64,000 nt of DNA from Zingiber officinale (Eukaryota > Streptophyta > Magnoliopsida > Zingiberales > Zingiberaceae), in assembly GCF_018446385.1 (NCBI RefSeq), contig NC_055991.1, positions 120,261,794-120,325,793 on the forward strand. Reading direction: 5' to 3'. Position 1 is the stretch's first letter. Each line of letters starts with the position of its first letter. The translations under genes and the position numbers were made by a program. Shown in pieces: positions 37,101 through 47,600 of the stretch. A model generated the notes under the pieces. The model ran no database searches, was not told the DNA's origin, and saw nothing but the letters and a program-made list of their open reading frames with translations.

Positions 37101-37552
37101 TAACAATACTGTGACAACATAAATCACTTTGTTATGTTTTGGACTTCCTCAACAGGAATTCGGAACTTGGCCCTGTCAACATATGGAAACTACAAGACTG
37201 CATTTCAGTCCATAAATTGCTCGAGACAGTGTTCAATGACCAGGGAGCTACTTCTAGTATGTATCTTGTCATTCATTCATATTTTGTCTGCTGGTCGAGT
37301 GTTTTGAGATTTTGCTCCTCGACTGGTGGAAATGTGAGTTATGCATATTCTCAATGCTTTTGTGTGACTGCAGGATGGAAGACACGGTGTGCAGACTACT
37401 TTCCTTACTCTACATATTTTGAAGGTAGCCAAAGCTCTGCTGTTACTAGGAATGCCAATAAACACACTGACACTTCGTCAGAAAATGGACTGGCAGATTC
37501 TCATTCTTTGATTGGAAAACTGCAAGCCTTCCATGACCTAAAAATTCAATAG
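22466..37552 (+). CDS. NAA15: NAA15, auxiliary subunit of N-terminal acetyltransferase A (26 exons, 894 aa)
   Basis: NAA15 scaffolds the catalytic NAA10 and tethers NatA to ribosomes for co-translational acetylation of Ala/Ser/Thr/Gly/Val/Cys N-termini. Exons: 22466-22516, 24366-24444, 24533-24615, 24708-24857, 26469-26584, 27007-27112, 27294-27365, 27543-27658, 27909-28041, 28485-28562, 28850-28903, 29002-29072, 29851-29905, 29997-30092, 32380-32508, 32597-32679, 32763-32993, 34859-34991, 35073-35183, 35345-35476, 35840-35896, 36638-36735, 36814-36872, 36957-37068, 37156-37256, 37374-37552. All introns are GT-AG, all phases agree, and the total of 2685 nt fits the family size (human 866, Arabidopsis about 897 aa). 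Protein starts [21 protein letters not shown] unit lies at about residues 80-114 ([19 protein letters not shown]). The NARP1-type TPR array continues through [16 protein letters not shown] and [21 protein letters not shown] lysine-rich stretch at about 596-605 ([10 protein letters not shown]) fits the known basic ribosome-contact region. No stop or frameshift; probably functional. Confidence 0.96.
24858..26468 (+). other. NAA15 intron 4 (1.6 kb)
   Basis: Very AT-rich intron sequence with no element ends that I can define. The ORF at 26012-26398 inside it has no recognisable domain and is not supported. Confidence 0.7.
30885..31256. mobile_element. MITE-like inverted-repeat element in NAA15 intron 14
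   Basis: The ends carry inverted GTTTCAAAATCTC and GAGATTTTGAAC. Interior motifs (ATCGAAATATCAGCACAATACCG-like, GGTGTTGGT against ACCGACACC) are also opposed. It has no coding capacity. It contains a short ATTCC repeat (31144-31168). Confidence 0.5.
31418..31542. repeat. Tandem duplication, 62-bp unit
   Basis: Two adjacent near-identical units beginning AAGGAATCTAA at 31418 and 31480, both containing CTTCCAAAAGCCTTATAT. Confidence 0.85.
31563..31705. repeat. Tandem repeat, about 53-bp unit, nearly three copies
   Basis: Units starting near 31563, 31614 and 31668 share AGTTGACTTCCTATTT and TTGTTTAAGACAT. The third copy is partial. Confidence 0.85.
32115..32321. repeat. Tandem duplication, about 104-bp unit, just upstream of NAA15 exon 15
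   Basis: The two units start at 32115 and 32219 with AATG(A/C)ATTCTTTTTATAG and share GTGTCTCTT/AATGTCTCTT and AAGCAC..CTGGCAATT. The second copy ends 58 bp before the exon 15 acceptor. Confidence 0.85.
34059..34098. repeat. TA microsatellite in NAA15 intron 17
   Basis: A poly(A)/AAT tract passes into about 20 TA units. Confidence 0.95.
36218..36440 (+). mobile_element. tRNA-derived SINE-like element in NAA15 intron 21
   Basis: TAGCATAGCTGG at 36230-36241 fits the RNA polymerase III A-box consensus exactly, and GGTTCATTCC at 36291-36300 resembles a B-box with one base missing. Spacing (about 50 bp) and length (about 220 bp) suit a plant SINE. Terminal duplications could not be set. Confidence 0.5.
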
Positions 37553-38160
37553 CATTTCTCATCATCTAACTCGAGTTGAAATGAGTCGCGAGAGGCATGA
37601 GCGGGCGCTTCAAACGAAGAATGTTGCCGCACTCGTTACTGTGAAAATATACGGAGACAACATGAATTATTTTTTGCGTCTGAGCTAGAGCATCAAAGAT
37701 GTTCCACAACCATTGCACTGTGCATCTTCAGTTTCTCTTTCATTCAGGCATGTTATACAGGATTGTATTACCAGATGTCTCGTCGGATATTGCAGTTGCT
37801 TTTTCCTCGCATCTGACATTGATACTAATTATTAGTTCTTCAGGTCCAGTAGCAAAAGTTCTTAGCATGTTGCAAATATATTCAAGTTGCAGGGTTGAGT
37901 AATCTTAACTAGAAACTTTTGCACTCCGTTTGATCTGTGTTGCTTTTGTTAAGGTTCAACTTTTGGCACGATTTTGTATGCGATCGATTGTCGTTTTTGG
38001 AAGAATAATGTGTAGATGTTGAAAGGATAGTAATTGTATGCAAATCTTGGCTGTTATGCTGTTTATTTCCAACCAGATTGGCTAAAGGTTTTCCACGCAG
38101 TTTAATGACATAAAAGATCGTTTCTTTCATTTGATCTATTTTGCTCAACTTTTATTGTAT
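37553..38160 (+). other. NAA15 3' untranslated region and flank
   Basis: Moderately AT-rich DNA after the stop codon, with an AATAATG element at about 38003 and TTTTATTGTATTACAG near 38150. The true polyadenylation site cannot be read from sequence alone. The short ORFs here are unsupported. Confidence 0.5.
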
Positions 38161-38382
38161 TACAGTTATAATCATAGTCGTTATAACACGAACACTAGTA
38201 ATATTATGTTATGGCCGTAATTGATAGTAGTTATTATAATATGGATATTTTATTTTCGTTCAATATTAATTAATATTATATTACAGTATTTATGAATTGT
38301 AGCTTATTATAATTTTTATATCTAGAGTTACGATATAGTTATAGTTAGAATTTATAATTGTTACAATTATGAAATAGTTAAA
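38161..38382. other. AT-rich intergenic DNA
   Basis: Rich in TTATAA and short inverted motifs such as AGTTATAATCATAG. It resembles 42830-43100. No gene is seen. Confidence 0.5.
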
Positions 38383-38640
38383 ATTAAGGGCGAGCTAAAG
38401 TCCAGTTAATCAGAATTAATGTTCGATTAGTTTAGAAATTATTTCTTTTCATGAAATATCGGTTTTAAAAATTTAAATTTGATTAAACTGATATTATAAG
38501 TTGAATCGAACAAAATCGGAATCAAACTGAATTGATATGATGAGTTTAATCTAATCAAATTGGAATCAAACCAAATTAAATTGAAACTTTTGATTATTTC
38601 GGTCGAAAATTAAATTAACTGATGTTTTATAGGTTCAGTT

Positions 38641-38671
<31 letters not shown>

Positions 38672-38778
38672 CAAAAGTTCGATGGATTCGATTGGTTTAG
38701 AAAAATTCAGTCGGTTCAATTTTTGATTTAATCAGTTTGGTCAATTTAGTTTAAACCAATTGATCACCCTTAATTAAA
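38383..38778. mobile_element. MITE-like element with AATTAAGGGYGA ends
   Basis: AATTAAGGGCGA at the left is inverted as TCACCCTTAATT at the right (about 38766-38778). The interior has opposed AATCGGTTT/ATCAGTTTGG segments and a 29-base poly(T) run at 38643-38671. Noncoding. The family is not identified. Confidence 0.5.
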
Positions 38779-39639
38779 ATTTACAACTATTGATATTATA
38801 ATTAGATTTCGGAATTGACGATTTAAAATTGTCAGTTCGGCGATTCTTAACTAGTCGACTTAACTTTAATCATCCAAGATAAATTATGATTTAAAGTTTT
38901 GAATCATCCATATTCACAGTTCATGACAATTTAAGATTTCTATTGTTTTAAAAATATATAGAGAGATTGTATTTACTTAAGTTGCTTACCTATTTATTAT
39001 GATTTTATAAGAGTATTTATAATCGTCATATATATAAACCGTTTAACAAAATAAAAATTCTTTTCCCTGCTTCTGTAAAATCATCCCTTTAACGGTCATA
39101 ATTAATTTTACTCATTCTAATTAGATTTTAAATCGCATTAGGATAAATAAACTATTATAAGTTTGAAGGAAATTATTATTTTTAATTTTTTTACCTTTCA
39201 AATATTAATAAGAATAGTTATATAGTCCAAGAAAATTACTAAGTAGTTATTGAATAATAACTAATAGATAAAAATGTCAATATATGTTATAGTCATATTG
39301 GTTAGGATATTAGATTTTCGTTGTTCAAGAGACTAAGGTCTCATTCAATATAGGTGATGGTTTATCAACTAAGGCCCAGATACAGAGCATTTCCATAGTA
39401 TTTTGATGATAGAAAAGTTTACAAGGTAATTTTAAAAATTGTTAAACTTGGAGGGCATATTTTGAAATTTATGCTAACTTAAAATAATGAACGGGGCAGG
39501 GTACGATAGATATGATGTTCCCAAACAGTAAGCAAGATCCCCACAAGTCCCTATAAAAATTTGATTCCATTATTTATGGCATTTAATTTGTTCTTATTGA
39601 TTATTTGCCCATAGAAAAGGGTACCTTTGACTTACTGTT
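38779..39639. other. AT-rich intergenic DNA without gene
   Basis: No ORF with recognisable domains and no clear element ends on either strand. Confidence 0.5.
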
Positions 39640-41710
39640 GCCCACTCAAACCCTAAAGCCCTCCTCTAAACAATTATAGCTTCCGTTACACGTTCCTCGT
39701 AGTCTCTAAATTATATCAAAAGACATAAATCACATGGTTAATTTATAATTAATCATAGACTAGAATATGAGAGAAGTTTTTATCTAAGAACATAAAATTA
39801 TATAATATAATAAATTAAAAATGCCCCTCAGCTAAATAATTATAGAAAAAATAATTATATTCACCTCAGACATCCCTTACATCTTTCTCTAAATATTATA
39901 GTAAAATATAATTACGTTCACTCTAAACATCACTTAAGTTCTCTAACCAATTATAAAAAAAAGTTAGTAGGTTCATATTAGACGTCCCTCACAGTTTGTC
40001 CTCGGGTTATGTGAAATGAGGTAAATCACAAGATCAACTTGTAGTTGACCGTCAAATTGGTTAGGGATAGAAGGAGTTTTTTTCTCCAAGTATATACGCC
40101 CCGTCGAAAATTGATCCCTTATCCTATTGTAGTAAGTTTGTCATCCTCTAGCCAACTGACATCCCATGGGGACTATCTCTAAACAATTGTAGCAAAAAAA
40201 AAAAAAAAAAAAACTGATTACGCTCACCCCAGACGTCCCTGACAATTCGTCCCTAGGTTATGTGAAGGGGGGTAAATCACAGGGTCAACTTATAGATGAC
40301 CGCCAAGTTGACTAGGGGATGGGAGGAGTTTTTTTCCCAAGGGCATGCGTCCGCCGGAAATTGATATCTTGCTCCATTATAGCAAGTATGTTGCCCTCCT
40401 CTAAACAATTGTAACAAAATGTGAAATCTGTCACCCCAGTGGCCTCACACGACCAGCCCCACGGACCCTTCTCTAAATAATTTTGTAAATCTATCATGTA
40501 ATAACCAACTACCTCTAAACAATTCTACAAATGGTGGAATCTATTATCGTGACGACCTCCCCATGACTGTCCCACACCATTAGAAGGGAGTAAATTAGAA
40601 AATCGAAGCTAGCAATCACATGGAAGGGTAATTCCTTGGCCTTTACTGGGATTTGACCCTTGATCAATTCTATAAATCTATCATCTGATAACTAACTCAG
40701 CCATACTCTTAGGGTGTGCCCTCCTCAAGGAAAAAAAAGATTAACCGGGTTAGGTAACATCGAACCTGAGACAACCATCCCCATGGAAGTTTTCCACCGA
40801 CCATTGGGGTAAATCAGGAAAGTACACATGAAGGCCCATCTTGACAGCCATTCTCAGGTCCACTATCCATTAAGGAGAAAAATTCTCAATAATACGTTAA
40901 AGCTGAGTCTTAAACTCTAGATCCTTGATCTATGGAGGGTCTAACTATGACACTCTACCCCCAGGGGCGTGCTCTCCTCTAAACAAAAAAAAAAAATATT
41001 GACTAGGTCAGGTAACGTCGAATATGAGGTGACTGGTCTAGCCTCACAGAAGTTTCCCACCGACCGCTTGGGTAAATCGGGGAAGTGCACATGGAGACCA
41101 TCCTAACAACCAATATTCTCTGGTCCACTACCCATTAAGGAGAAAAATTCTCAATAATTTACTATAATTGAGTCTCGAATTCTAGATCCCTAATCTATCA
41201 CTAGAGAACCGAAACATGACACTCTATCCTCGGGAGCAAATGCACTCCTTTAAACAATTATAGCAAAAGGTGGAATCCGTCATTCCAGCGACCCCACACG
41301 ATCGACCCCATGACCATCTATGAGGAGGTAAATCGAGAAACTATAGTTTGCTACTATGGGGGAGGGTTGTTCGTTCAGCTTTGTTGAGAAACAACTCTTA
41401 CCCATTGTAGCAAGTTCTGTGTCATAGTAGTCAACTCAACCTTGTCTCAGGGGTAACGAGTTAGGTGAAATCAGCGGGAAGCTATAAAACTTGCTTTAGT
41501 CAATCACGCTCTATATCCCTATTATCCTCCTCTAAACAAAAGAAAAATGATAATTCCAATTAGCCTCACCTGGGGTGACCGACCGATCCCACGAAAGTTT
41601 TTCACCGGTCACCAGGATAAATTAGGAAGTACACATGACGACCAAACTAGAAATCTAGTATCCTTTGATTGCACCCCTAATTAGAGAAAAAATTCCTATA
41701 AATATATCAT
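39640..41710. repeat. Diverged tandem array, unit about 220-320 bp
   Basis: A landmark reading TAAATCA/TAAATYRG recurs at 39726, 40022, 40273, 40591, 40810, 41073, 41329 and 41618, giving spacings of 296, 251, 318, 219, 263, 256 and 289 bp. Between landmarks the units share CCTCTAAACAATTGTAGCA, GACCGTC/CCGCCAAGTTG, and GACTCTACCC/GGGGTGTGC phrases in the same order, with strong drift. Units 40022 and 40273 are the most alike, and 40810 and 41073 form a second close pair. No coding capacity. Confidence 0.7.
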
Positions 41711-41977
41711 AAACAAGAATCCTACTAGGGTTGTTGCTCATTTAATTATCATCATTATTGCTTCTTACTAATTAACTGCTTGTAATAAAAAAAACTAATC
41801 TGGATTAAATTTAAGAAGTCTCATTCAAAAATAAGTAAATTTAAAAATACACCCCTTTTTACTGGAATTATTATTATTATTATTATTATCAAAACAACAA
41901 CGTCCATCTCCCATCAATCTATTTTTCTTAAAAAAAAATTATTTTCAATAATATTTAATCCTATCCAAACATAGAGA

Positions 41978-42811
41978 TGATAGTAAGCAGGAGATGTGAC
42001 TTGAAAGTTGATGAAATGAAGACTCCTCATAGTCCTACAACACAAAAGAGTGAGTATCGGGCTGAGAAGAGGTTCCCGGTGTTGGCCCTCCAACGTTTAA
42101 GTCAGTCTCCAGTAATGTAGAAAAGTGGAGAACTATAGATAAAGCGTGTATAAAATGAAATTGCGCATATCTTCGTCTGTAGATGGGAACCCCCTTTTAT
42201 AGCATCACTGTAGTGTTGGTGCATGGATCTCAAAGTGTAGGTACATTTTCTTAGGTATCCTAGGAAAATACAAGTAAAAAAGTGTCCCTGACATCATTCC
42301 TTAAGCAACCATGCAACTCTCTGATGTGATAACCTGGAAGCTTCTAAAGTATGATTTTGCCTACTGGACATGCTCTGCTGTCAGTGGTATAAATTCCCAA
42401 AAAGATACTATAAGATAGTTAGTAGGTCCACACGAGGCCGACCAACCATCGTTCGGCTCGGTATTCCCCGTCTGGACGCACTAAGCAGAGCTATTGTCCT
42501 ACTTTCTGTTTGGCTGCACTGTTAACGAAGGGTTGCCCTGTGTCCGACTGATCATGCTTCCCGCTTGGGGGAAGTGGATCGGGAGGGTTGTTGTTTGTCT
42601 ATTATCCTCATCCACGAGCTTTCAGAGAGCAGCCCTTTCGACACCTTATCGTAGCCGGATGGCTACGCCCGACCGGATAGTCAATAACATTGCTCGGCTC
42701 AATTAGTTTGCTTTAGGAACTTAGGCTTTTGACTGTCCTGACCTTGACTTCCATATCAACCACTTTTTGTCTACTTTAACCCATTGGTGGATCTCTCTTA
42801 ACGACCGCATC
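41978..42811 (-). repeat. Probable solo LTR (boundaries approximate)
   Basis: TGATAG near 41978 and CGCATCA at 42811 are plausible LTR ends (TGAT...ATCA). On the minus strand GCTATAAAAGGGGG (42190-42203) looks like an LTR TATA box. No target duplication matches, so the ends are tentative. Confidence 0.4.
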
Positions 42812-43100
42812 AATATTATATTAGCTATATGATCTTATAGCTACTGATACAACTAAATAGTTATAACAACTATGATCCTATAATAATTGATACTATATAA
42901 TATTGGTTAGTGTTGATAAAAAAAATAAACTATCTATATTGTAATAATTATAATTCATCATTATTATAAAATAATATTGATAAGAGATGGCTGTTCTAAC
43001 TATATAGCAGTTATTATTCCGTAGTTGTGAGAATATATATTATTGACTAATATTGATAATAATGAATTATTTAGGTTATATTAGTTATAATTTATAGCTA
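42812..43100. other. AT-rich inverted-motif region
   Basis: Repeats of ATTATAGCTATT/ATAGTTATAACAACTATG in both orientations, similar to 38161-38382. No gene. Confidence 0.4.
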
Positions 43101-43664
43101 TTGGATATATGGGAATGGAGAAGAGGTGAAAGAGGAAAAAAGCTCTATATTGTGAATGAGACTTTAGTTCCACATTGGGAGTTTCAAGACATATTAGTTG
43201 GTTTATATTGATTCACATGCATTGATGATGTGAACAAATATATTGGGAGAGACTCTCCCTCATGCATGGATGCAAGGGGGTGCAAATTCAGGGTCTGGAT
43301 AAGTGGCGGATCTGGACAAAAAATGAAGAGGGTGCTCAAAGAAGAGAACTAAAGCTTGTCTCCTTTTTTCTGCCCCTCGGACTGCAACATACTGATGGAA
43401 TTTTTCGGGAGCAAGGGGGTGCTCAAGCACACCCCCGCTCCCCCTAGATCCGCTACTATCTGGATTGCACTGAACCAAGTTAATTCGTTTACAAGCACGA
43501 TCTACGCGAGCCGAATGCCGGATCAGTCAGGCCAAAATTTGCCCAAGTGGAATAACTAACATTTTGCCACCTGGATTCTTTTAATGACAATTTTGTAACC
43601 TTCCGGATAGTAATGGTTGACTATTGATGGCCAACGACTATCATTAATCCTTGCATATTGAATG
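43101..43664 (+). repeat. LTR-like host sequence, left part (continues at 53130)
   Basis: The segment includes a CCACATTGGGAG motif common in plant copia LTRs. Once the inserted element is removed it joins 53130-53527, which holds a TATATAAATAG box. I read this as one disrupted LTR. Short ORFs are unsupported. Confidence 0.45.
43301..43457. mobile_element. hAT-like MITE (157 bp)
   Basis: Terminal inverted repeats AGTGGCGGATCT and AGATCCGCTACT lie between eight-base duplications GTCTGGAT (43293-43300) and ATCTGGAT (43458-43465), with one mismatch. An 8-bp duplication suits the hAT superfamily. Confidence 0.75.
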
Positions 43665-44561
43665 TGTTGGACCTTTTGGCGACCGGCTAGAGGAGGGTGA
43701 ATAGCTTGCACAACAAAAACATAAAATTACCTTTCTCAAACTTTTACAGCTTTAATAAATCTAACACTTGCATAAAAAAATAAGAAACCAATTAAAGAAA
43801 GGAAGAGACACAACGAGATTTACTTGGTTACAACCGAGGAGGTTGTTAATGCAAAGAAGTTAAAAGCACACTAAACTCTCCTTCAGGCGAAGAAGCCTCT
43901 TTACAGCAATTAACTCACTATATCAGAAAGCTAAACGAAAGAGAAATGATTACAAGTGTTCTATCTTAGCTTCTAGGACCAGAGCTGTATTTATAGGCCT
44001 GGTCAGGGCGCCTAGAAGGGTTCCAGGCACCCGGGGGATAAACTTTTATCTCTGTTACAACGGAACGCGCCATGTTGCGTTCCTGATAAAAACCTGCTCC
44101 AGGCACCCGGACCGTCCAGATGCCTAGACTCAGTCTAGGCTCTCAAACTAAAGTTAACCTTATGTTAACTTATTTGGTTCGGGTTCTAGCTCCGGCTCCG
44201 CACGCTTGGGTCCGGTTCTTCTGCTTTGGCTTCAGCTCCGCTTGGGTGATCTCGCCCATCCGGAATAGGACTCACCCGAACCCAACTTTCAGCCTTCGAG
44301 CAACCTTCCACTCCGGCTTCTCGTCCCTCGGAAACACCGCACGCTCCCTTTTCATCCGCCCGCGTACTCTTCCGCAGCATCTCGTCCCTCGGGCGCATTG
44401 AGCCGGTCGGCTCTCTCCCGTGGCGTCCTTCTCGCTAGTTGCGTCTTTCGCTCGACTTCCTATATTCCTAAGTTCCTACACCCTTAGACACAGGGGCTAA
44501 ATACTAACATGACCTAACTTTACTTGGTTAATCGCATCAAAACTACCACAGGGTACTTACA
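43665..44561 (-). repeat. 3' LTR of the split gag-only element
   Basis: 897 bp, TGTTGG...CTTACA, matching 46671-47408 plus 53003-53129. It includes GGCGCC and CACCCGG motifs (44005-44110), which also occur in the other Sirevirus-like LTRs here. Confidence 0.85.
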
Positions 44562-45299
44562 ATCTTTCCCTTTTTGATGTGAGCAAACCCCAAGTTAAGT
44601 TAGGATAAAACCACAAAAAAATTTAACAATTATAAAATAAGATTTGCAAGTTCAAAAATTACAAATTGTACTACCCTCACCCTAGACTTAATCTTTACTA
44701 CTCTCCCTTTTGATCTCATTGAAAATGGGATACTTTAAAAAATTCTACTTAACAATAATAAAAAGTCTAAGGGACAATTAAAAAAAATTAAAGTTTAAGC
44801 TTCGATTTTTTTTTTTAACATATTTAAGGTAGGAAAAAATTCATATAAAGTTGAAATTATCATTAAAAAAATTTTCTAAAAAAAATTAACATTAAGAAAA
44901 TTTTAACATTTTAAAATTTTCTTACAGTTAAGTGATAAAGTTTTCGGAAAAATTAACTTTTAAATAATTCCTAACCAAATTTTTGACAAACATTTGAAAG
45001 TATTTTTATAACAACTAATTACTTAATAGATAATTAATTAAATATTTATTTCAATAATTAACTTCTAAGCTGTGGGAAGCACTATACCTTCTTGGATATT
45101 CGAGTAACAATCACTTTCTAGACAAAACCTTTTAAAGAAATTAAATATTTAACTTTTTGTCTGAAAGCTAAAAAAAATAATTAATCTAAATATGATTTTG
45201 GAATCGAAAATAGGTTCCTTCCTACAGGATTAATCAGAAATTTCTTAAGAATGTATTTCTGTGATATTTTCCTAATTTACCCTTATAGTATTTAAAATA

Positions 45300-46614
45300 T
45301 CAATTTAAATTATTATATCTCCTAATATTTTGATTATTTGAGCATGCACGATTTTTCAAATATTCTATTTCTATTTTCAACTTGTCATTTTCTATTTTTA
45401 CTTTGTCGAAGTCTTCTAATCGACAAGAACCAGCTAAGGTTGATTTTAATTCCTTATTTTCTTTTTCTAACTTACAACATTTTTTTGATAATATTTTTAT
45501 AAACTGAAATAACTTGTTAGGAGGAAAAGACCGTACCTGATTTACCTTGTCGATCTCGTAATATGAAGCTCCCCTTGAAGTGCTGCTTTCTTCTGATGTC
45601 GCTCCCCCTTCATCGATGCCTATTTCGGACGAGCTTGCTTCATCTTCGTCTTCTTGGTGACTTGCCACGAGTGCAAGCCCGGCGAGGGCTTCTATCTCCG
45701 ATTCGGACAACGTTTTGTCCCATGTCGCTTTTAGATTATACTTGGTCTGGACTGACTTCTTGTTCTTCTCCTTGTCTTTGTCCTTTAATTTTAGGCAGTT
45801 GTCTTTTACATTCCCTTCTTCATTACAGTGGTGGCATCTTACTTTTCTTTTTCTTCTTGTACCCTGCAGTTGATTAAATTTCTTAGTTTTGAATAACTTT
45901 TTAAATTTTCTTACCATTAGTGTCGTTTTTTCGTCATTGAGAGAAAATTTAGAATCTCATTCGTCCATTTTTGCCTTTAAAGCAATGTTATGCTTTGTCT
46001 CCTTCTTCAGATCTGCACATCTTGTTTTATGAACTTCAAATGTTGAAAATAATTCTTCTCAAGTACTTGATTCTAAATCCTTAGATATATAATAAACATC
46101 TACTAATGATGTCCATTCAGTAGTCCTAGGAAATACATTAAGTGCGTACCTTAGAGAATCTCGGTTGCTTACCTTTTCTCAGAGATTCGTGAGTTCGGTG
46201 ATGAGTTCCTTTATTCTTAAGTGGAGATGTCCAACAGTTTCTCCTTCTTCTAATTTGATGTTGCTGATCTGGTTCCTGAGCAGATTTCATCTCGCAAGTT
46301 TTGCCTCTGAGGTCCATTCGTGCAGTTCCAGGAATTTCTCTCAGATCTCCTTTGTTAGCTCGTAGGCTCCGATCCAGTTGATTTCTTGTGGCGTTAAGAT
46401 GCTTAGCAGATGGAACTCTGCTTTGTTGTTTGCCACAAAGTAAGCCTGCTCCTTCTTCGTCCATTAGTGTTCTTCTTTACCCTCAGGTGGTACAAAACCA
46501 TATTTCATTATTAAAAGCAAATAAAAATTTATTTTAAAGAATACCTCCATCCTTTTCTTCCAGCTCACGAATTCCCTCTCGAACTTTGGTGGGTAGATGC
46601 TTGGTCTGGCCATC
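45300..46614 (-). pseudogene. Degraded gag of the split gag-only element
   Basis: On the minus strand the frame opens at 46614 with MARPSIYPPKFEREFVSWKKRME, typical of copia gag, and runs with about six stops through KKEQAYFVANN, ELFSTFEVHKTR and others. A 205-codon open end (45300-45917) follows. It has a zinc-knuckle-like CHHCNEEGNVKDNC in which the histidine is replaced by asparagine, an acidic Ser/Glu-rich region, and a coiled-coil end (ILSKKCCKLEKENKELK). Loss of the zinc-binding His and the stops make function unlikely. Confidence 0.75.
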
Positions 46615-46656
46615 TTGTGCGCTTCGTTCGACGGTTAGTCCTCCTGAAGTTGTTGG

Positions 46657-46668
46657 GCTCTGATACCA
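46657..46668 (-). other. Primer-binding site of the split gag-only element
   Basis: The minus strand reads TGGTATCAGAGC, matching initiator tRNA-Met, two bases from the 5' LTR end at 46671. Confidence 0.85.
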
Positions 46669-46670
46669 CT

Positions 46671-47408
46671 TATTGGACCGTTTGGTGAACGACTAGAGGG
46701 GGTGAATAGCCTGCATAAAAAAAGTACAAAAATATCTTTCTCGAACTTTTACAGCTTTAATAAATCTAACACTTAGATAAAAAAATAAGAGACCAATTAA
46801 AGAAAAGAAGAGGCACAATAGGATTTACTTGGTTACAATCGGGGAGGTTGTTAATCCAAGAAAGTTGAAAGCATACCAAACTCTTCTTCAGACATAGAAG
46901 TCTCTTTACTACAATTAACGCACTAGATCAGAAAGCTAAACGAAAGAAAAATGATTACAAGTGTTCTATCTTAGCTTCTGGGACCAAGGCTATATTTATA
47001 GCCATAATCAGGGCGCCTAGAAGGGTTCCAAGCCCTGGGGGTATAAACTTTTATCCCCGTCAAAATGGAATGCGTCACGTCGCATTCCGGATAAAAACTT
47101 GCTCCGGATGCCCGGACCAAATTTAACCTTATGTTAACTTGTTTGGTCTAGGTTCTAGCTCCGGCTCAGCTCGCTTGAGTCTGGGTCTCCCGCTATGGCT
47201 CTAGCTCCCCTTGGGTGATCTCGGCCATCTGGAATAAGGCTCACTCGAACCCAACTTCCGGCCTTTGAGCAGTCTTCTGCTCCGGCTACTCGTCCCTCGG
47301 AAACGTTAGGTGCCTCATTCTCGTCCGCCAGCGTACTCTTTCACAGCACCTTGTCCCTCGGACGCACCGAGCCCGTCGGCTCTCTCCCGTACCATCCTTC
47401 TCGCTTGC
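46671..47408 (-). repeat. 5' LTR of the split gag-only element, first part
   Basis: Homologous to 43665-44400. It breaks at 47408 where the chromovirus starts, and resumes at 53003-53129 with the same family sequence. Confidence 0.85.
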
Positions 47409-47600
47409 TATAACAACCCAAATTTCCTCAATTTGAGTCCTAAAAGTAATTTAAAAATATTTAAAAAATGCTATAGAAATATTTTAGAGATTTTTAGAAA
47501 TTTTTAGAGTATTTTTATGTAATTTTTGAAGGTTGTTTGGTATTTTTACTAAACGAAAGAAGTTTCGACAAAAAAATGTCCAAGCCGAGATTCGAACCCA
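47409..47600 (+). repeat. Truncated 5' LTR of the chromovirus
   Basis: Matches the first 181 bp of the 3' LTR (50139-50319) up to TTCGAACCCA, with one 11-base insertion. The next base is coding RT sequence. Confidence 0.9.

Noticed and set aside
37277-37552. Longer exon at the NAA15 3' end as an unspliced ORF
   Set aside because: The GT-AG intron 37257-37373 restores the conserved C-terminus ([16 protein letters not shown]).
39640-41710. CRISPR-like array
   Set aside because: Units are about 270 bp and diverged, with no short identical repeats or uniform spacers, in a plant nuclear context.
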